Shown here piece by piece: positions 1 through 8,500 of a stretch of DNA of 14,008 bases. A program made the translations under genes and the position numbers. Origin of the DNA: Phycisphaeraceae bacterium (GTDB lineage Bacteria; Planctomycetota; Phycisphaerae; Phycisphaerales; Phycisphaeraceae); NCBI GenBank assembly GCA_003551485.1, contig PUMS01000077.1, forward strand, positions 1-14,008, in the 5' to 3' direction. The notes below the pieces were generated by a model. The model was given only the letters and a program-made list of their open reading frames with translations, was not told the DNA's origin and searched no databases. Numbering within the stretch: the first letter of the stretch is position 1; every line of letters begins with the position of its first letter.

Positions 1-2
1 AA

Positions 3-2825
3 CACCGCCTCGAGCACGTCCGTAACGTTTCAACACCCCTGGCGCAGTGGTTGCAGGAACACTGGCCGCGGGTCGACACCGCCGCCCTGCCCGAGGGCGG
101 CATCCTCGAGTTGCCTGATGATGGCGAGATCACGCTCCAGACCTTCGAGCTCTGGCTGGCGCGGATCGAGGACTACCTGCAACTCGATGGTGATGAAGAC
201 CCCCGCACCACCCTGACCGATGCACCGCGCCGGCTCGATCAACTCAACGCCCGCCTGATGGAATTGCAGCAGGTCGATGCCGATGCCGCCGCGGGCCTGG
301 CCTCCCGGATGGAGCAACTGCGCCACGAACTCGACCGCCTCGCCGCCCTGCCCGCCATCCGCGCCAATCTGAGACCACTGCAACAGGACACACGCATCTG
401 GCTTCGCCAGGCCGATGAAATCGGCGATGAACTGGGCGCCGCCCTGTTCGCGGCCACAACCGACCGCGCCCAGTGGCTCGAGCGCACCCGGCAGATGCAG
501 CGCATCGCCGCCAGCGCCGCCATCAACCAGACCTGGCGGCAGATGCGCGACACCGCTGTCATCGATGGCACGCGCTTCGATCAGCTCACCGCCGAACACC
601 TCCAGCGCGACGCCGAAGCATTCAGCAACTGGCGTCAGCATCTGGAGGCTCTGCACGCAGCGCTGACCGGCATCGACGATGTGCCGGCGCTGGACCTGCC
701 CGCGACGGCTGAGGAGCCCATCTGGCCAGAAGCGCTGGCCGGCGTCTGGCACCAACGGTGGGAGGCCCACCTTGCAGCGGCGATCGCCGAGCCCGCCGCC
801 CTGCCCGTGCGGGATGACGGCGTTCCTGACTTCGCAGCCGCCCGCCGCGACGTCGAACGCCAACTGGCCGATGTCAAGGCTCAATTCGAGCAGCAGGCGG
901 GCAACCTCCTGGCCATGCAACGGCGCCTTGATGCGTTGAAGCTGCCCGAAGAGGCCCCCGAACCCGATCAGCTCGACATGAGGCAACTGCTCCAGCGATG
1001 GCAGGCCTCATCCCTGGCCGAAGACGGCGCGGTCACCGAAGCGGTCGAGCCCATCCTCAGCCGCGCCCGTCAGGTCATGGCCGCCGCCAGCGAGACCGAT
1101 CGTGAAGCACTTGCCCGGCTGGCGCGCGCGCCCACCACACCGCTTGAAACCGCCTTCAACGCCTGGCATCGCCTGGGCGAATTGGATGACCCGCCCTGGC
1201 CGGCCGACCTCCCCGAGCTCGAAGCCGAGGCCGACATCGTTGCCACACTGCGGGCGAGGCTGGTGCGGATGCAGGATGAGGGCCTCGGCCGGGCCGCCCT
1301 CGAGCGCATCGAGGCTCAACGGCCCGAACGATGGCTCACAGCCTTCCAGCAGGCCGCCACCGCCACGGCCATCGAAAGCCTCGCCGATCAGCGAACGCGC
1401 TTTGGCATCGAGGCCCTCGATCAGGTGCCCCAGCCAGATGCCCGGTTCAACCTGCTGCTGCTGGAGCTTCGACGTGGCCTCGATACCCTTGCCATTGACG
1501 ATGAGGCCGCCGCCCGATCCCACGTCACGGCCATGCTGCAACACGCTCGGGGTATGGCCCCCCTGCCTGAGGCCGCCGGCGCCCTGCTCGACCGGCTCCA
1601 GGTCGCGCTTGAGGACGGCGATCAACCGCTCAGCACACTCCAGCGGGCTGGACCCGCTGCCCCGCAGGTGCCCCGGCCGCTGCGATGGGAGGTCGTGGCC
1701 GTCGAGGACGACGGCGATGTCATCGAGATGGCCTGGTCGCCGCCGCACCACCGCCAGACCGAGCATCGCATGCGCTTCGCCCGCATCCGACCGGGCAATG
1801 ACGGCGAAACGGTCTACCTCGCGACCACCGAAATGCCCATCGGCCTGTTCACCGACATCCACGAGACACTTGACCGCTGGGAATCGCTCACGGCACTGAT
1901 GGACCGCCACTTCGGCCAGTGGTTTGCCAGCCGCGGCGAGGCAGCCGACCCGCGCCGGGGCCCGGCGACGTGGACGCTGCGACGCGACCGCCCCGGCATG
2001 ATTGGCAGTGTCATGCGACCCGGCGATGGCTTCGATGACGCCTGGTTCCTCGATCGCCTCTCACCGGGCCTGCGCCGCCGCACACTCTACGCCGAGGACC
2101 TCGACCCCGCGCTCAATCCGCGTGCCCCGCGGCGGGATCACCCCGCCCAGCAGGTCACCGCCCCCTGGGCGCTCTATACCGCCATGAAGCTCAACTGCCG
2201 CCTGCCCACCATCGGCGAGTGGCAGCAGGCTTATCAGGATGCCGGCTCCGCCGCCGTGCCCAATCTGCGCGATGCGGCGTGGAACCACCAGCAGGAGCAC
2301 CTGCGCCGGATGCGGGTCTACCCCCGCGAGTTCGCACCCGATGGCGGCATCTTCCAGCCCGGCCGCGAGCGCGGCCAGCCGCGTACCGGCCGTGAGGCCG
2401 AGCCGGGCACGGGCGATGATGGCATCCTGTTTTTCGCGCCCGTGGCGGGCGATGCGGCATCGCGCTTCCATCACCTTGTGGGCAACGTCGCCGAGTTCGT
2501 GCTGTCCGATGCCCGCTGGCTGGAAGCACTGACCCGCGATGGGGCCGGGTTGAGGCCCAAGGTACTGGCCGAGGCCGCCCGGCAGCACGTGCGGACGTTC
2601 CACGTCATCGGCGGTTCGGCCCTTTCCCCGCCGCGACTGCCCGACGGCACACCGGCCAGGCCGCAGCAGGCCCACGCACTGGGTGAAGATGATCTGTTCC
2701 AGGCCTTTTCCGATGTGGGTCTGCGTCTTGCCTTCCCGGCGCCGCGCCGGCCGCTGGCCGGCCGCCTGCGCACCGTCCTCGATGAGGCCTTCGATGGGCA
2801 GCGTTACCTGTTGCCCGGTCAATGA
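3..2825 (+). CDS. FGE-like domain protein, C-terminal part (paralogue of the pseudokinase-FGE protein at 5551-9921); 5' end outside window
   Basis: The frame is open to the left edge with no stop, so this is the C-terminal 940 residues of a longer protein; a TTG at 51 is not a credible start because clear paralogy begins before it. Residues 1 to about 545 are mostly helical, charged and Leu/Ala-rich, with recurring F/L-x-x-W segments. From about 550 a FGE/SUMF1-like (C-type-lectin-related) domain follows: CRLPT..EW near 732-739, GNVAEF near 827-832, SDVGLRLAF near 903. Trp21 aligns with Trp530 of the 5551-9921 protein and similarity continues to both C-termini, so about 510 residues (pseudokinase and membrane helix by analogy) probably lie upstream. 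The EgtB iron-binding HxxxHxE motif is not seen and the usual GN.AEW tryptophan is Phe, so a binding rather than catalytic role is my inference. It is the first visible gene of a four-gene array, 56 nt before the next start. Confidence 0.85.
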   Translation, partial: HRLEHVRNVSTPLAQWLQEHWPRVDTAALPEGGILELPDDGEITLQTFELWLARIEDYLQLDGDEDPRTTLTDAPRRLDQLNARLMELQQVDADAAAGLASRMEQLRHELDRLAALPAIRANLRPLQQDTRIWLRQADEIGDELGAALFAATTDRAQWLERTRQMQRIAASAAINQTWRQMRDTAVIDGTRFDQLTAEHLQRDAEAFSNWRQHLEALHAALTGIDDVPALDLPATAEEPIWPEALAGVWHQRWEAHLAAAIAEPAALPVRDDGVPDFAAARRDVERQLADVKAQFEQQAGNLLAMQRRLDALKLPEEAPEPDQLDMRQLLQRWQASSLAEDGAVTEAVEPILSRARQVMAAASETDREALARLARAPTTPLETAFNAWHRLGELDDPPWPADLPELEAEADIVATLRARLVRMQDEGLGRAALERIEAQRPERWLTAFQQAATATAIESLADQRTRFGIEALDQVPQPDARFNLLLLELRRGLDTLAIDDEAAARSHVTAMLQHARGMAPLPEAAGALLDRLQVALEDGDQPLSTLQRAGPAAPQVPRPLRWEVVAVEDDGDVIEMAWSPPHHRQTEHRMRFARIRPGNDGETVYLATTEMPIGLFTDIHETLDRWESLTALMDRHFGQWFASRGEAADPRRGPATWTLRRDRPGMIGSVMRPGDGFDDAWFLDRLSPGLRRRTLYAEDLDPALNPRAPRRDHPAQQVTAPWALYTAMKLNCRLPTIGEWQQAYQDAGSAAVPNLRDAAWNHQQEHLRRMRVYPREFAPDGGIFQPGRERGQPRTGREAEPGTGDDGILFFAPVAGDAASRFHHLVGNVAEFVLSDARWLEALTRDGAGLRPKVLAEAARQHVRTFHVIGGSALSPPRLPDGTPARPQQAHALGEDDLFQAFSDVGLRLAFPAPRRPLAGRLRTVLDEAFDGQRYLLPGQ

Positions 2826-2832
2826 GTTGGGC

Positions 2833-2859
2833 GGGCCCGGCCCGAGCGGGGCCGGACCC
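2833..2859 (+). other. GC-rich hairpin between genes 1 and 2
   Basis: A 7-bp perfect stem (2837-2843 with 2849-2855, 5-nt loop) is extended by three further G-C pairs beyond one mismatch. It occupies most of the 56-nt gap between two co-directional genes and has no T-tract. It could act as a processing or stability element or a partial Rho-type stop; it is not a classical terminator. Confidence 0.4.
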
Positions 2860-2869
2860 GCGCCAGATG

Positions 2870-2874
2870 AAGGA
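2870..2874 (+). promoter_or_regulatory. Shine-Dalgarno site that selects the ATG at 2882
   Basis: AAGGA lies 7 nt before the ATG at 2882. This favours that start over the in-frame upstream ATGs at 2822 (overlapping the preceding stop as ATGA) and 2867, neither of which has a comparable site. Confidence 0.6.
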
Positions 2875-2881
2875 TTCGTGT

Positions 2882-4888
2882 ATGTCCCCTGATGTGTCAG
2901 CGCAGGCCACCTGGCAGGTGCCCGATGGCTACGTGGCGATACCCATCGCCGCCGATCAGCTCCAGGCCCCCCTTCGCCTCTGTGCAGTGGTGGCCCGGGA
3001 GCCGGACCCCGCCGCCGGCCACCTGGTCACGCTGCGCGAGCTGCTCGATGCGCGCGTCCTGCTGGGCTGCCTTACCGATGCCGGGGGCCAGGTCCATCGC
3101 TGGCTGGAGTTGTGGTTCCAGGACCCCGACCGGCTCGCCGATGTGCCCGCCCTGATCGAGGCGGAGTTGACCAACCTCGCCGTGGACCGCCGCTTCACCA
3201 CCCAGTACGAAGCCCTGCGCAGGGCCGAGCCCGACGGCGTCATCGCCACCGGTGCCGAGGGCCGCCACCCCCTGCCTGTCTTTCTCGATGTCGAGGCCGG
3301 CCAACCGGTGCACCCGGCAGAGCCCGGGACGGCCAGCCCCTGGCAGCTATGCACCGACGATGCGGTGCTGGAAGAGTGCAACCTGCCCCGCTACAGCACC
3401 AGCCTCGCCCGCTACCTTCACCTGCCGGGCAAGACCGATGCCGCCAGCTTCATCCCCGTGACCCAGCGAAGCCCCGCGCCCGAGGGCGGCCTGGCGCTGG
3501 GCGACCTGCTCGGGGGGCGAGACCTCCTGCCGCTCAACCCCGGCGCCGGCCTCATGATCGTGCGGGAGCTGGCACCGATGGGTTTCGAAACCTTTCTCGA
3601 CCTGCTGGCCGGCCAGAGCTGGCCGGGCCTGCGCCATGGCCGGCGAACGCTGCACCTGGGCACGGCCACACGGATGATGGCGACCGACCGCGACTTGTCC
3701 CTGCCGGCCGATGGGAGGCTGTTTCTGGGCACGCACGGCCGGCGCGGGCGGCTGGTCGAGTCCTATCACCTTCGCCTCTGCGCCCTGGCCGGCGCGATCG
3801 AGGCCATCTCGCAGCAGGTCGCCGCCACACAGCGCCCCCTGCTCAACCTTACTCCCGCGAGCCTGGCCGTCCGCCTGCCCCCGCCCTCGCGCGGGCTGCC
3901 CTACCTCTGGGCGGTGCGCACGCGGCTGGTGGACCCGGGTCACGTGGTTGAACTGGACATCGCCGGCGCGCAGGAAAGCTACGCCATGCCCGCGCGGCCG
4001 CTGGGGCCTTCGAGCTACCGGCCCGATGCCATCTCCGCCGCGGCCGAGGGCCACGGCTCGCTGCGCATCCGCCGGGTGGTGCCCGCGGCGGGTGACGCCA
4101 CCAGCCTCGAGGGCACGTTCTTCACCGACCAGCGCCTGCCCGTGGCCGGCCACGACATGGTCTGGTTCCGCCTGCCGGTGGGGACATCGCGGCTGGACTT
4201 CTACGCCCGTGCCGAGACCGAGACCGCCCTGGCCCACGGTGAATGGCGCTTCCGCACCATCGCACGAGCGCTCGACCCGACGCAGGTGGCCCACCTCGAA
4301 GCCGCCGCCGGCCCCTCCATCGCCGATGTGCCTTTCAAGGTCATCCCCATGCTGGGTACCCCGTGCGACCTGTTCAGTTTCGCCGTGCTGTGCACCCGCG
4401 CCCTGCTGGTGGGTGAGCAGCATCCCCTGCCGGTGGCCCTGGACGAGATGCTCAGCCTGGCGCGGCACGCGGCGGACAGCCACGATGAAAAACGGCCCCT
4501 GAGCACCCGCATCCGCGAGCTGCTCGAGGCCGACTCGCGCTGGAGTGAATCGCTGGGCCCCCATCGTCTCAGCCACGAGCCGATCGAACCGACCGAGGCA
4601 TGGGATTTGGTGCCCCCCGAGTTGTGGAGTGACACCCTGGCCATGATCGTTGGCGCCTTTCCCGGCATCGGCCCCGACAGCATCTGCCCCGACCTGGCCA
4701 CCTGCCCTCGCGGCGGGGCGCACACCGTCTTCGACGCCACCCGCCACGAACTCGACCAACTGCTGCTCCGCACCCGGAGCCTTATCGTGATCGACTTCAC
4801 CTACAACCGTGAGGTGCGCAACGCCATCCGCGACCTGACGCTAAGCCTCGATGAACACGTCGAGGCCGCCAATGCACCGCTGCGCTGA
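2882..4888 (+). CDS. Large uncharacterised protein with degenerate kinase-like signatures
   Basis: A 668-residue protein that I do not recognise as a named family. No signal peptide or membrane helix is evident, so it is probably cytoplasmic. Two short segments recall a protein-kinase C-lobe: RPLLNLTPASLAV (318-330) resembles the HRDLKPxNILL catalytic loop with His and Asp lost, and GTPCDLFSFAVL (492-503) resembles the G-x-P-x-D-x-Y-S-x-G-x-x-L segment leading into helix F. Between them lies about 160 residues of beta-rich sequence that would be a large insertion. The DFG motif and Lys of the N-lobe are not identifiable. If the reading is right, this is an inactive pseudokinase-like scaffold. 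It sits between a FGE-like protein gene and a lipoprotein gene in one co-directional array, which suggests a part in the same complex. An in-frame ATG at 2822 would add 20 residues; the AAGGA at 2870 supports 2882. The coding call is firm; the kinase resemblance is tentative. Confidence 0.8.
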   Translation: MSPDVSAQATWQVPDGYVAIPIAADQLQAPLRLCAVVAREPDPAAGHLVTLRELLDARVLLGCLTDAGGQVHRWLELWFQDPDRLADVPALIEAELTNLAVDRRFTTQYEALRRAEPDGVIATGAEGRHPLPVFLDVEAGQPVHPAEPGTASPWQLCTDDAVLEECNLPRYSTSLARYLHLPGKTDAASFIPVTQRSPAPEGGLALGDLLGGRDLLPLNPGAGLMIVRELAPMGFETFLDLLAGQSWPGLRHGRRTLHLGTATRMMATDRDLSLPADGRLFLGTHGRRGRLVESYHLRLCALAGAIEAISQQVAATQRPLLNLTPASLAVRLPPPSRGLPYLWAVRTRLVDPGHVVELDIAGAQESYAMPARPLGPSSYRPDAISAAAEGHGSLRIRRVVPAAGDATSLEGTFFTDQRLPVAGHDMVWFRLPVGTSRLDFYARAETETALAHGEWRFRTIARALDPTQVAHLEAAAGPSIADVPFKVIPMLGTPCDLFSFAVLCTRALLVGEQHPLPVALDEMLSLARHAADSHDEKRPLSTRIRELLEADSRWSESLGPHRLSHEPIEPTEAWDLVPPELWSDTLAMIVGAFPGIGPDSICPDLATCPRGGAHTVFDATRHELDQLLLRTRSLIVIDFTYNREVRNAIRDLTLSLDEHVEAANAPLR

Positions 4889-4913
4889 TGGCCCGGACGC
4901 CCGGTCCATCGCC

Positions 4914-4933
4914 AGGCCGCGCCACCGCGGCCT
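4914..4933 (+). other. Hairpin between genes 2 and 3
   Basis: A perfect 7-bp GC-rich stem (4914-4920 with 4927-4933) with a 6-nt loop sits in the 77-nt gap before the lipoprotein gene, 18 nt upstream of its ribosome-binding site. There is no T-tract. It resembles the hairpin in the previous gene junction in position and composition only. Confidence 0.35.
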
Positions 4934-4951
4934 ATCGTCAGGATGCCCTTC

Positions 4952-4957
4952 AAGGAG
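4952..4957 (+). promoter_or_regulatory. Shine-Dalgarno site that selects the ATG at 4966
   Basis: AAGGAG, 8 nt before the ATG at 4966, is the strongest ribosome-binding site of the array. It rules against the longer frame opening at 4888, which would also bury the signal peptide 26 residues inside the protein. Confidence 0.75.
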
Positions 4958-4965
4958 TTTCAACC

Positions 4966-5499
4966 ATGCGACGCTCAACAGCCCATATCAGCCCCGCCCT
5001 CCCGCTCATCTTTGCCGTGGGCCTACTTGCCGGGTGTGCCAGCCCGCCCAGGCCCATCGCCTACGACCTGGCCATCGAACCCGTCGAGGGCCTGCCCGTG
5101 CTCGCGGTCGATGTCATCGGCGTCACCGGCAGCGAGCTGCCCGAGTGGGAGCAGATGTCGATGAGCCGCTACTGGAGCAGCGGCACCGATGAGAACCGCC
5201 GCCGCGAGGACAACATCGCCGCGGATTTCATGTTCACCGACACCCTCCACGCCGGCCAGACCGACGCCATCATACTGCCCGCCGATGACCCGCTGTGGCA
5301 GCGCTGGCTCGACCGCGGCGCCACGCACCTGGTGGTGATGAACAACCTCGATGCCGATGAGGACCGCCCCGGCAGTGCCGACCGCCGCCGTCGCATCCTC
5401 CCCCTGGCGCGTAACACCTGGGAAGGTGATGAGCTTCGCGTGCAACTGCGCTCCGGCGGCTTCACCGTCCTGACGCGAGAGCGGCCGCGCAGCGAGTGA
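4966..5499 (+). CDS. Small outer-membrane-type lipoprotein, possibly TssJ-like
   Basis: A 177-residue protein with a classic lipoprotein signal: MRR n-region, hydrophobic stretch, and lipobox LAGC with Cys24 as the lipidated residue. Alanine at +2 is not an inner-membrane retention residue, so an outer-membrane location is likely. The mature part (about 153 residues) has alternating beta-type segments: IEPVEGLPVLAVDVIGV near the start, a Trp/Tyr-rich stretch, a THLVVMNNLD strand, and a C-terminal strand pair ending near GGFTVL. Size, lipid anchor and overall strand order recall TssJ, the type VI secretion lipoprotein, but no diagnostic residue fixes this and the region around DEDRPGSADRRRRILPL is unlike TssJ proteins I know. 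It lies in a four-gene array with pseudokinase-FGE proteins, so it may anchor them at the outer membrane. Lipoprotein: sure. TssJ relationship: weak. Confidence 0.85.
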   Translation: MRRSTAHISPALPLIFAVGLLAGCASPPRPIAYDLAIEPVEGLPVLAVDVIGVTGSELPEWEQMSMSRYWSSGTDENRRREDNIAADFMFTDTLHAGQTDAIILPADDPLWQRWLDRGATHLVVMNNLDADEDRPGSADRRRRILPLARNTWEGDELRVQLRSGGFTVLTRERPRSE

Positions 5500-5550
5500 G
5501 GCGCCCAGCGCACTGACGGCGGCTGTCCTCCCCGTGTCGATTCATCGTGG

Positions 5551-8500
5551 ATGTGCTTCATGCCCGAATACGGCCAGTTCCAGACGCAGCGCCAGATTCA
5601 TCGCGGGCCGTTCGGCTCGGTCTTCACCGCCCGGCGCGCCGGCGACCCGGCCGATCGCCATGTCATCAAGACCTGCGAGGCCGCGCCCTGGCTTGGCGAT
5701 TCCGACCGGGCCAGCACGCAGCTCGAGGACTTTCTCGATGCCGCCCAGGTCCAGCGCCGCACCGCCGAGAACGCCGGCTCTCAAGGCCACTGGGCACCGA
5801 TCCACGATGTCGCCCGCCACAGCGAAGGCGCCTATCTCGCCACCGACCTCTACCCCGCCACCATGCGTGCATTGACCGGCAGCGGCGCAATGCTCGCCCC
5901 CGGCCCGCTGCATCACCTCATCGGCAGCATCTGCCAGGGCCTGCTCGAGCTCAAACGCGCCTGCGGCCGACCGCACGGCCGGCTCAAACCGGGCAACATC
6001 CTGCTTTCCAGCCTCAGCCGCCCCGGCCGCGCGAAGGTGGCCCTGACCGACCCTCTGCCCTCGCGTCAACTCGATGAGCAGACCAGCGAGGCCGCCGACC
6101 TCAAGGCCGTCGGCGAGTTGATCTATCAACTGGTGGTCGGCAAGCCCTGGTCGCCCCACACCGGCCTGCCCGAGCAGCCCGATGAGCCCTGGCAACGCCT
6201 CGGCACACACGCCGCCGGCTGGCACCGCCTGTGCCGGGACCTGGCCGAACCTCAGACGCCCCTGACGATCGAGCAGACGCTCGATCGCCTCGGCACCCTG
6301 CGGCCCAGCCGGCGGCGCACGTGGGCCCTGGGCGGGGGCATCGCCGCGGCGGTGATGCTCATCGTCGGCATCGCCCTGGCCATCTTCACCGGCCCGGCCG
6401 CGACCCAGCCGCAGCCCGATCCGATCGACGTGGACCGGCCGTACCTGGAATCGCAGTTGCGAGCCTGGTTCGGCCCGCTGTACCTGGACCTTCGCCGTAA
6501 CGCCGAGCCGTTTCTGGCTGACCGGCACCTGCGCAGCGAGGTCGTCCCTCCCATTCGCACCCTGGAAGCAGAGGGTCTGCTGGTCCATGATGTTCGCGAT
6601 GTGCCCACCGCCCGGGGGCGTGCCGTGCAGCGCACGACGGAACTGATCGATACCGTGCGCCAGGCCCTCGCGGCCGAGAACTGGCCCGCCCGGCAGCGCC
6701 ACGTCGAACGTGCCGACCGATTGCTCGAGGCCGCCGAGCGGTTCGAATCCCGCGACTGGGCGGGGCCGGCGGCCTACCTCCGCCCCATCGCCCGCCGCGC
6801 CGACCCCCTGCGCGCCGCGTCCAACGGCAACACTGGCGAAGGGCAAACCAGCCTCTACCAGGTCATCACCCAGACGCTCGAGCTGTCCCGCCGCGACGAC
6901 ATGGCCGAGGCCCTCCGCATCGTCGATGAGATCGAAGCACACTTCCACAACGTCGCCGGCCACATCGAACTGATCAGCGACAAGGACCCGGTGCTCGCCC
7001 GGTTCGGTGAATGGGTCGAGCAGCAGACCGTGAGCGGTCCCGAGCGCCACAGCGCTCGCGATCTGCTGGCACTTCGCGATGCCCTCGGCCGGGCTGCAGC
7101 GCTGGGCGGTGAGCTTTCCGGCTTCATCGAGGAAAACTGGCCGAAGGTGCTGACCGAGGCCCTGCCCGCGGAAGGCCTGGTCGAGGCCGATCCGCCCACC
7201 GCTGACACGTTCAACCGGTGGCTCAACCGGATCACGGACTACTTCCGCCTCGAGCCCCATCCACGCGAGGCTTACGCCGAAAGCAACAGGGAGCGTTACC
7301 AGCGCATCGCGGAATTGACCGCCCAGCTCGAGGCCGTGGCCGACGACCTCCCCCCTGACCTGCCAACGGCCAATCAGTTCCGGCAACGGGTGCAGTCGCT
7401 TCAGCAGGCGCTGGATGCAGAGGATGAGGCCGTCGCACCCATTGCCCGCCACCGTGATCAGCTCGTTGCGCTTTACGAGGAACACCGCGAGGACCTGGAG
7501 GGCATCCGTTTCGAACTGGAACGCGTCCTCGGTGACGATGATGCCATCGCCGAGGCGCAGCAGTGGGTCCAGGACTGGAAATCACGTCCGATGGAGGGTG
7601 TGCCACCGGCGGTCGCCGAGCTGTTCGCCGCCTATCGCGATGCACGGTTTGAGGCCTTCGAAGCGCGCGAGCTGATTGCAGGATGGAGGCGCCGGATCGA
7701 GCTGGAGAATGAGTTGTCCGGCCTGTTCGATGACCTGCAAGGTCTCGACCTGCTGCCACCGGCGCCGCCGCAGGCCGATGGGGCCTACGCTGACCGGCCC
7801 TGGGTTGGGCAACTGCTCGATGCCGACCGATTCACCGGACGCTACGAGCAGCGCCTGAATGAAAAGATCCGCCAACGCACCGCTCAGCTTCGCCACCAGC
7901 AGTGGCCGCAGCCGGACGAGCTGGTTCAGTCGGTTGCGCAACTGGCCGAGCAGGTCCGCGAGGAAGTGGCCGATCACGGCCTGCAACTGCTGCAAGTGGC
8001 CCAGTACGCCTCGGGCGTCGAAGAGCGTCTCGACCACTGGTACGGCCCCTACGAGCCGCCCGAGGAGAGCCTCATCGGTGGCGGTGGCACCATCGACTCG
8101 CTGCTGTTGCACTGGCGGGAGATCGAAGCCGCCGGCGATCGAGACCTCGTCAATGCGCTGAGACCCGTCCGGTCGCGGGTGGAGCAGTTGCAGGCCGTCC
8201 AGCAGGCCGCGGGCCGCCGAATGGAACTGCGGGCCATCGCCATGGACGGTGAGCGGCCCACGGAGGCACGCTTTCTTGCCTGGCGCAAGCTGGGCGACCT
8301 GGGTGATCGGCCCTGGCCCGACGATCTCGATGAACTCGAGGCCGAAGGGGACATGCGACGGGCGCTGCTGAACCTGCGCGATGCGATTCCCACCCCGGCC
8401 AGGCGTGATGCCGTGGGCCGGGTGATCGACCGCGCCAGTACCCAGCGCTGGTTGGCCCTGGTTCGCCGGCTCGATGACAGTGAGAAGCTCGAGGCCGCCC

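Noticed and set aside
51..2825. Complete gene starting at the TTG at 51
   Set aside because: The frame is open to the left edge and paralogy with gene 4 begins upstream of position 51, so the gene is cut by the window rather than starting there.
3347..4759. 470-codon - strand open frame
   Set aside because: Antisense to gene 2, with mirror composition only and no motif.
5542..7485. 647-codon - strand open frame
   Set aside because: It lies fully antisense to the pseudokinase-FGE gene, has Gly/Leu/Gln-rich mirror composition and no family motif; long antisense frames are expected at this GC content.
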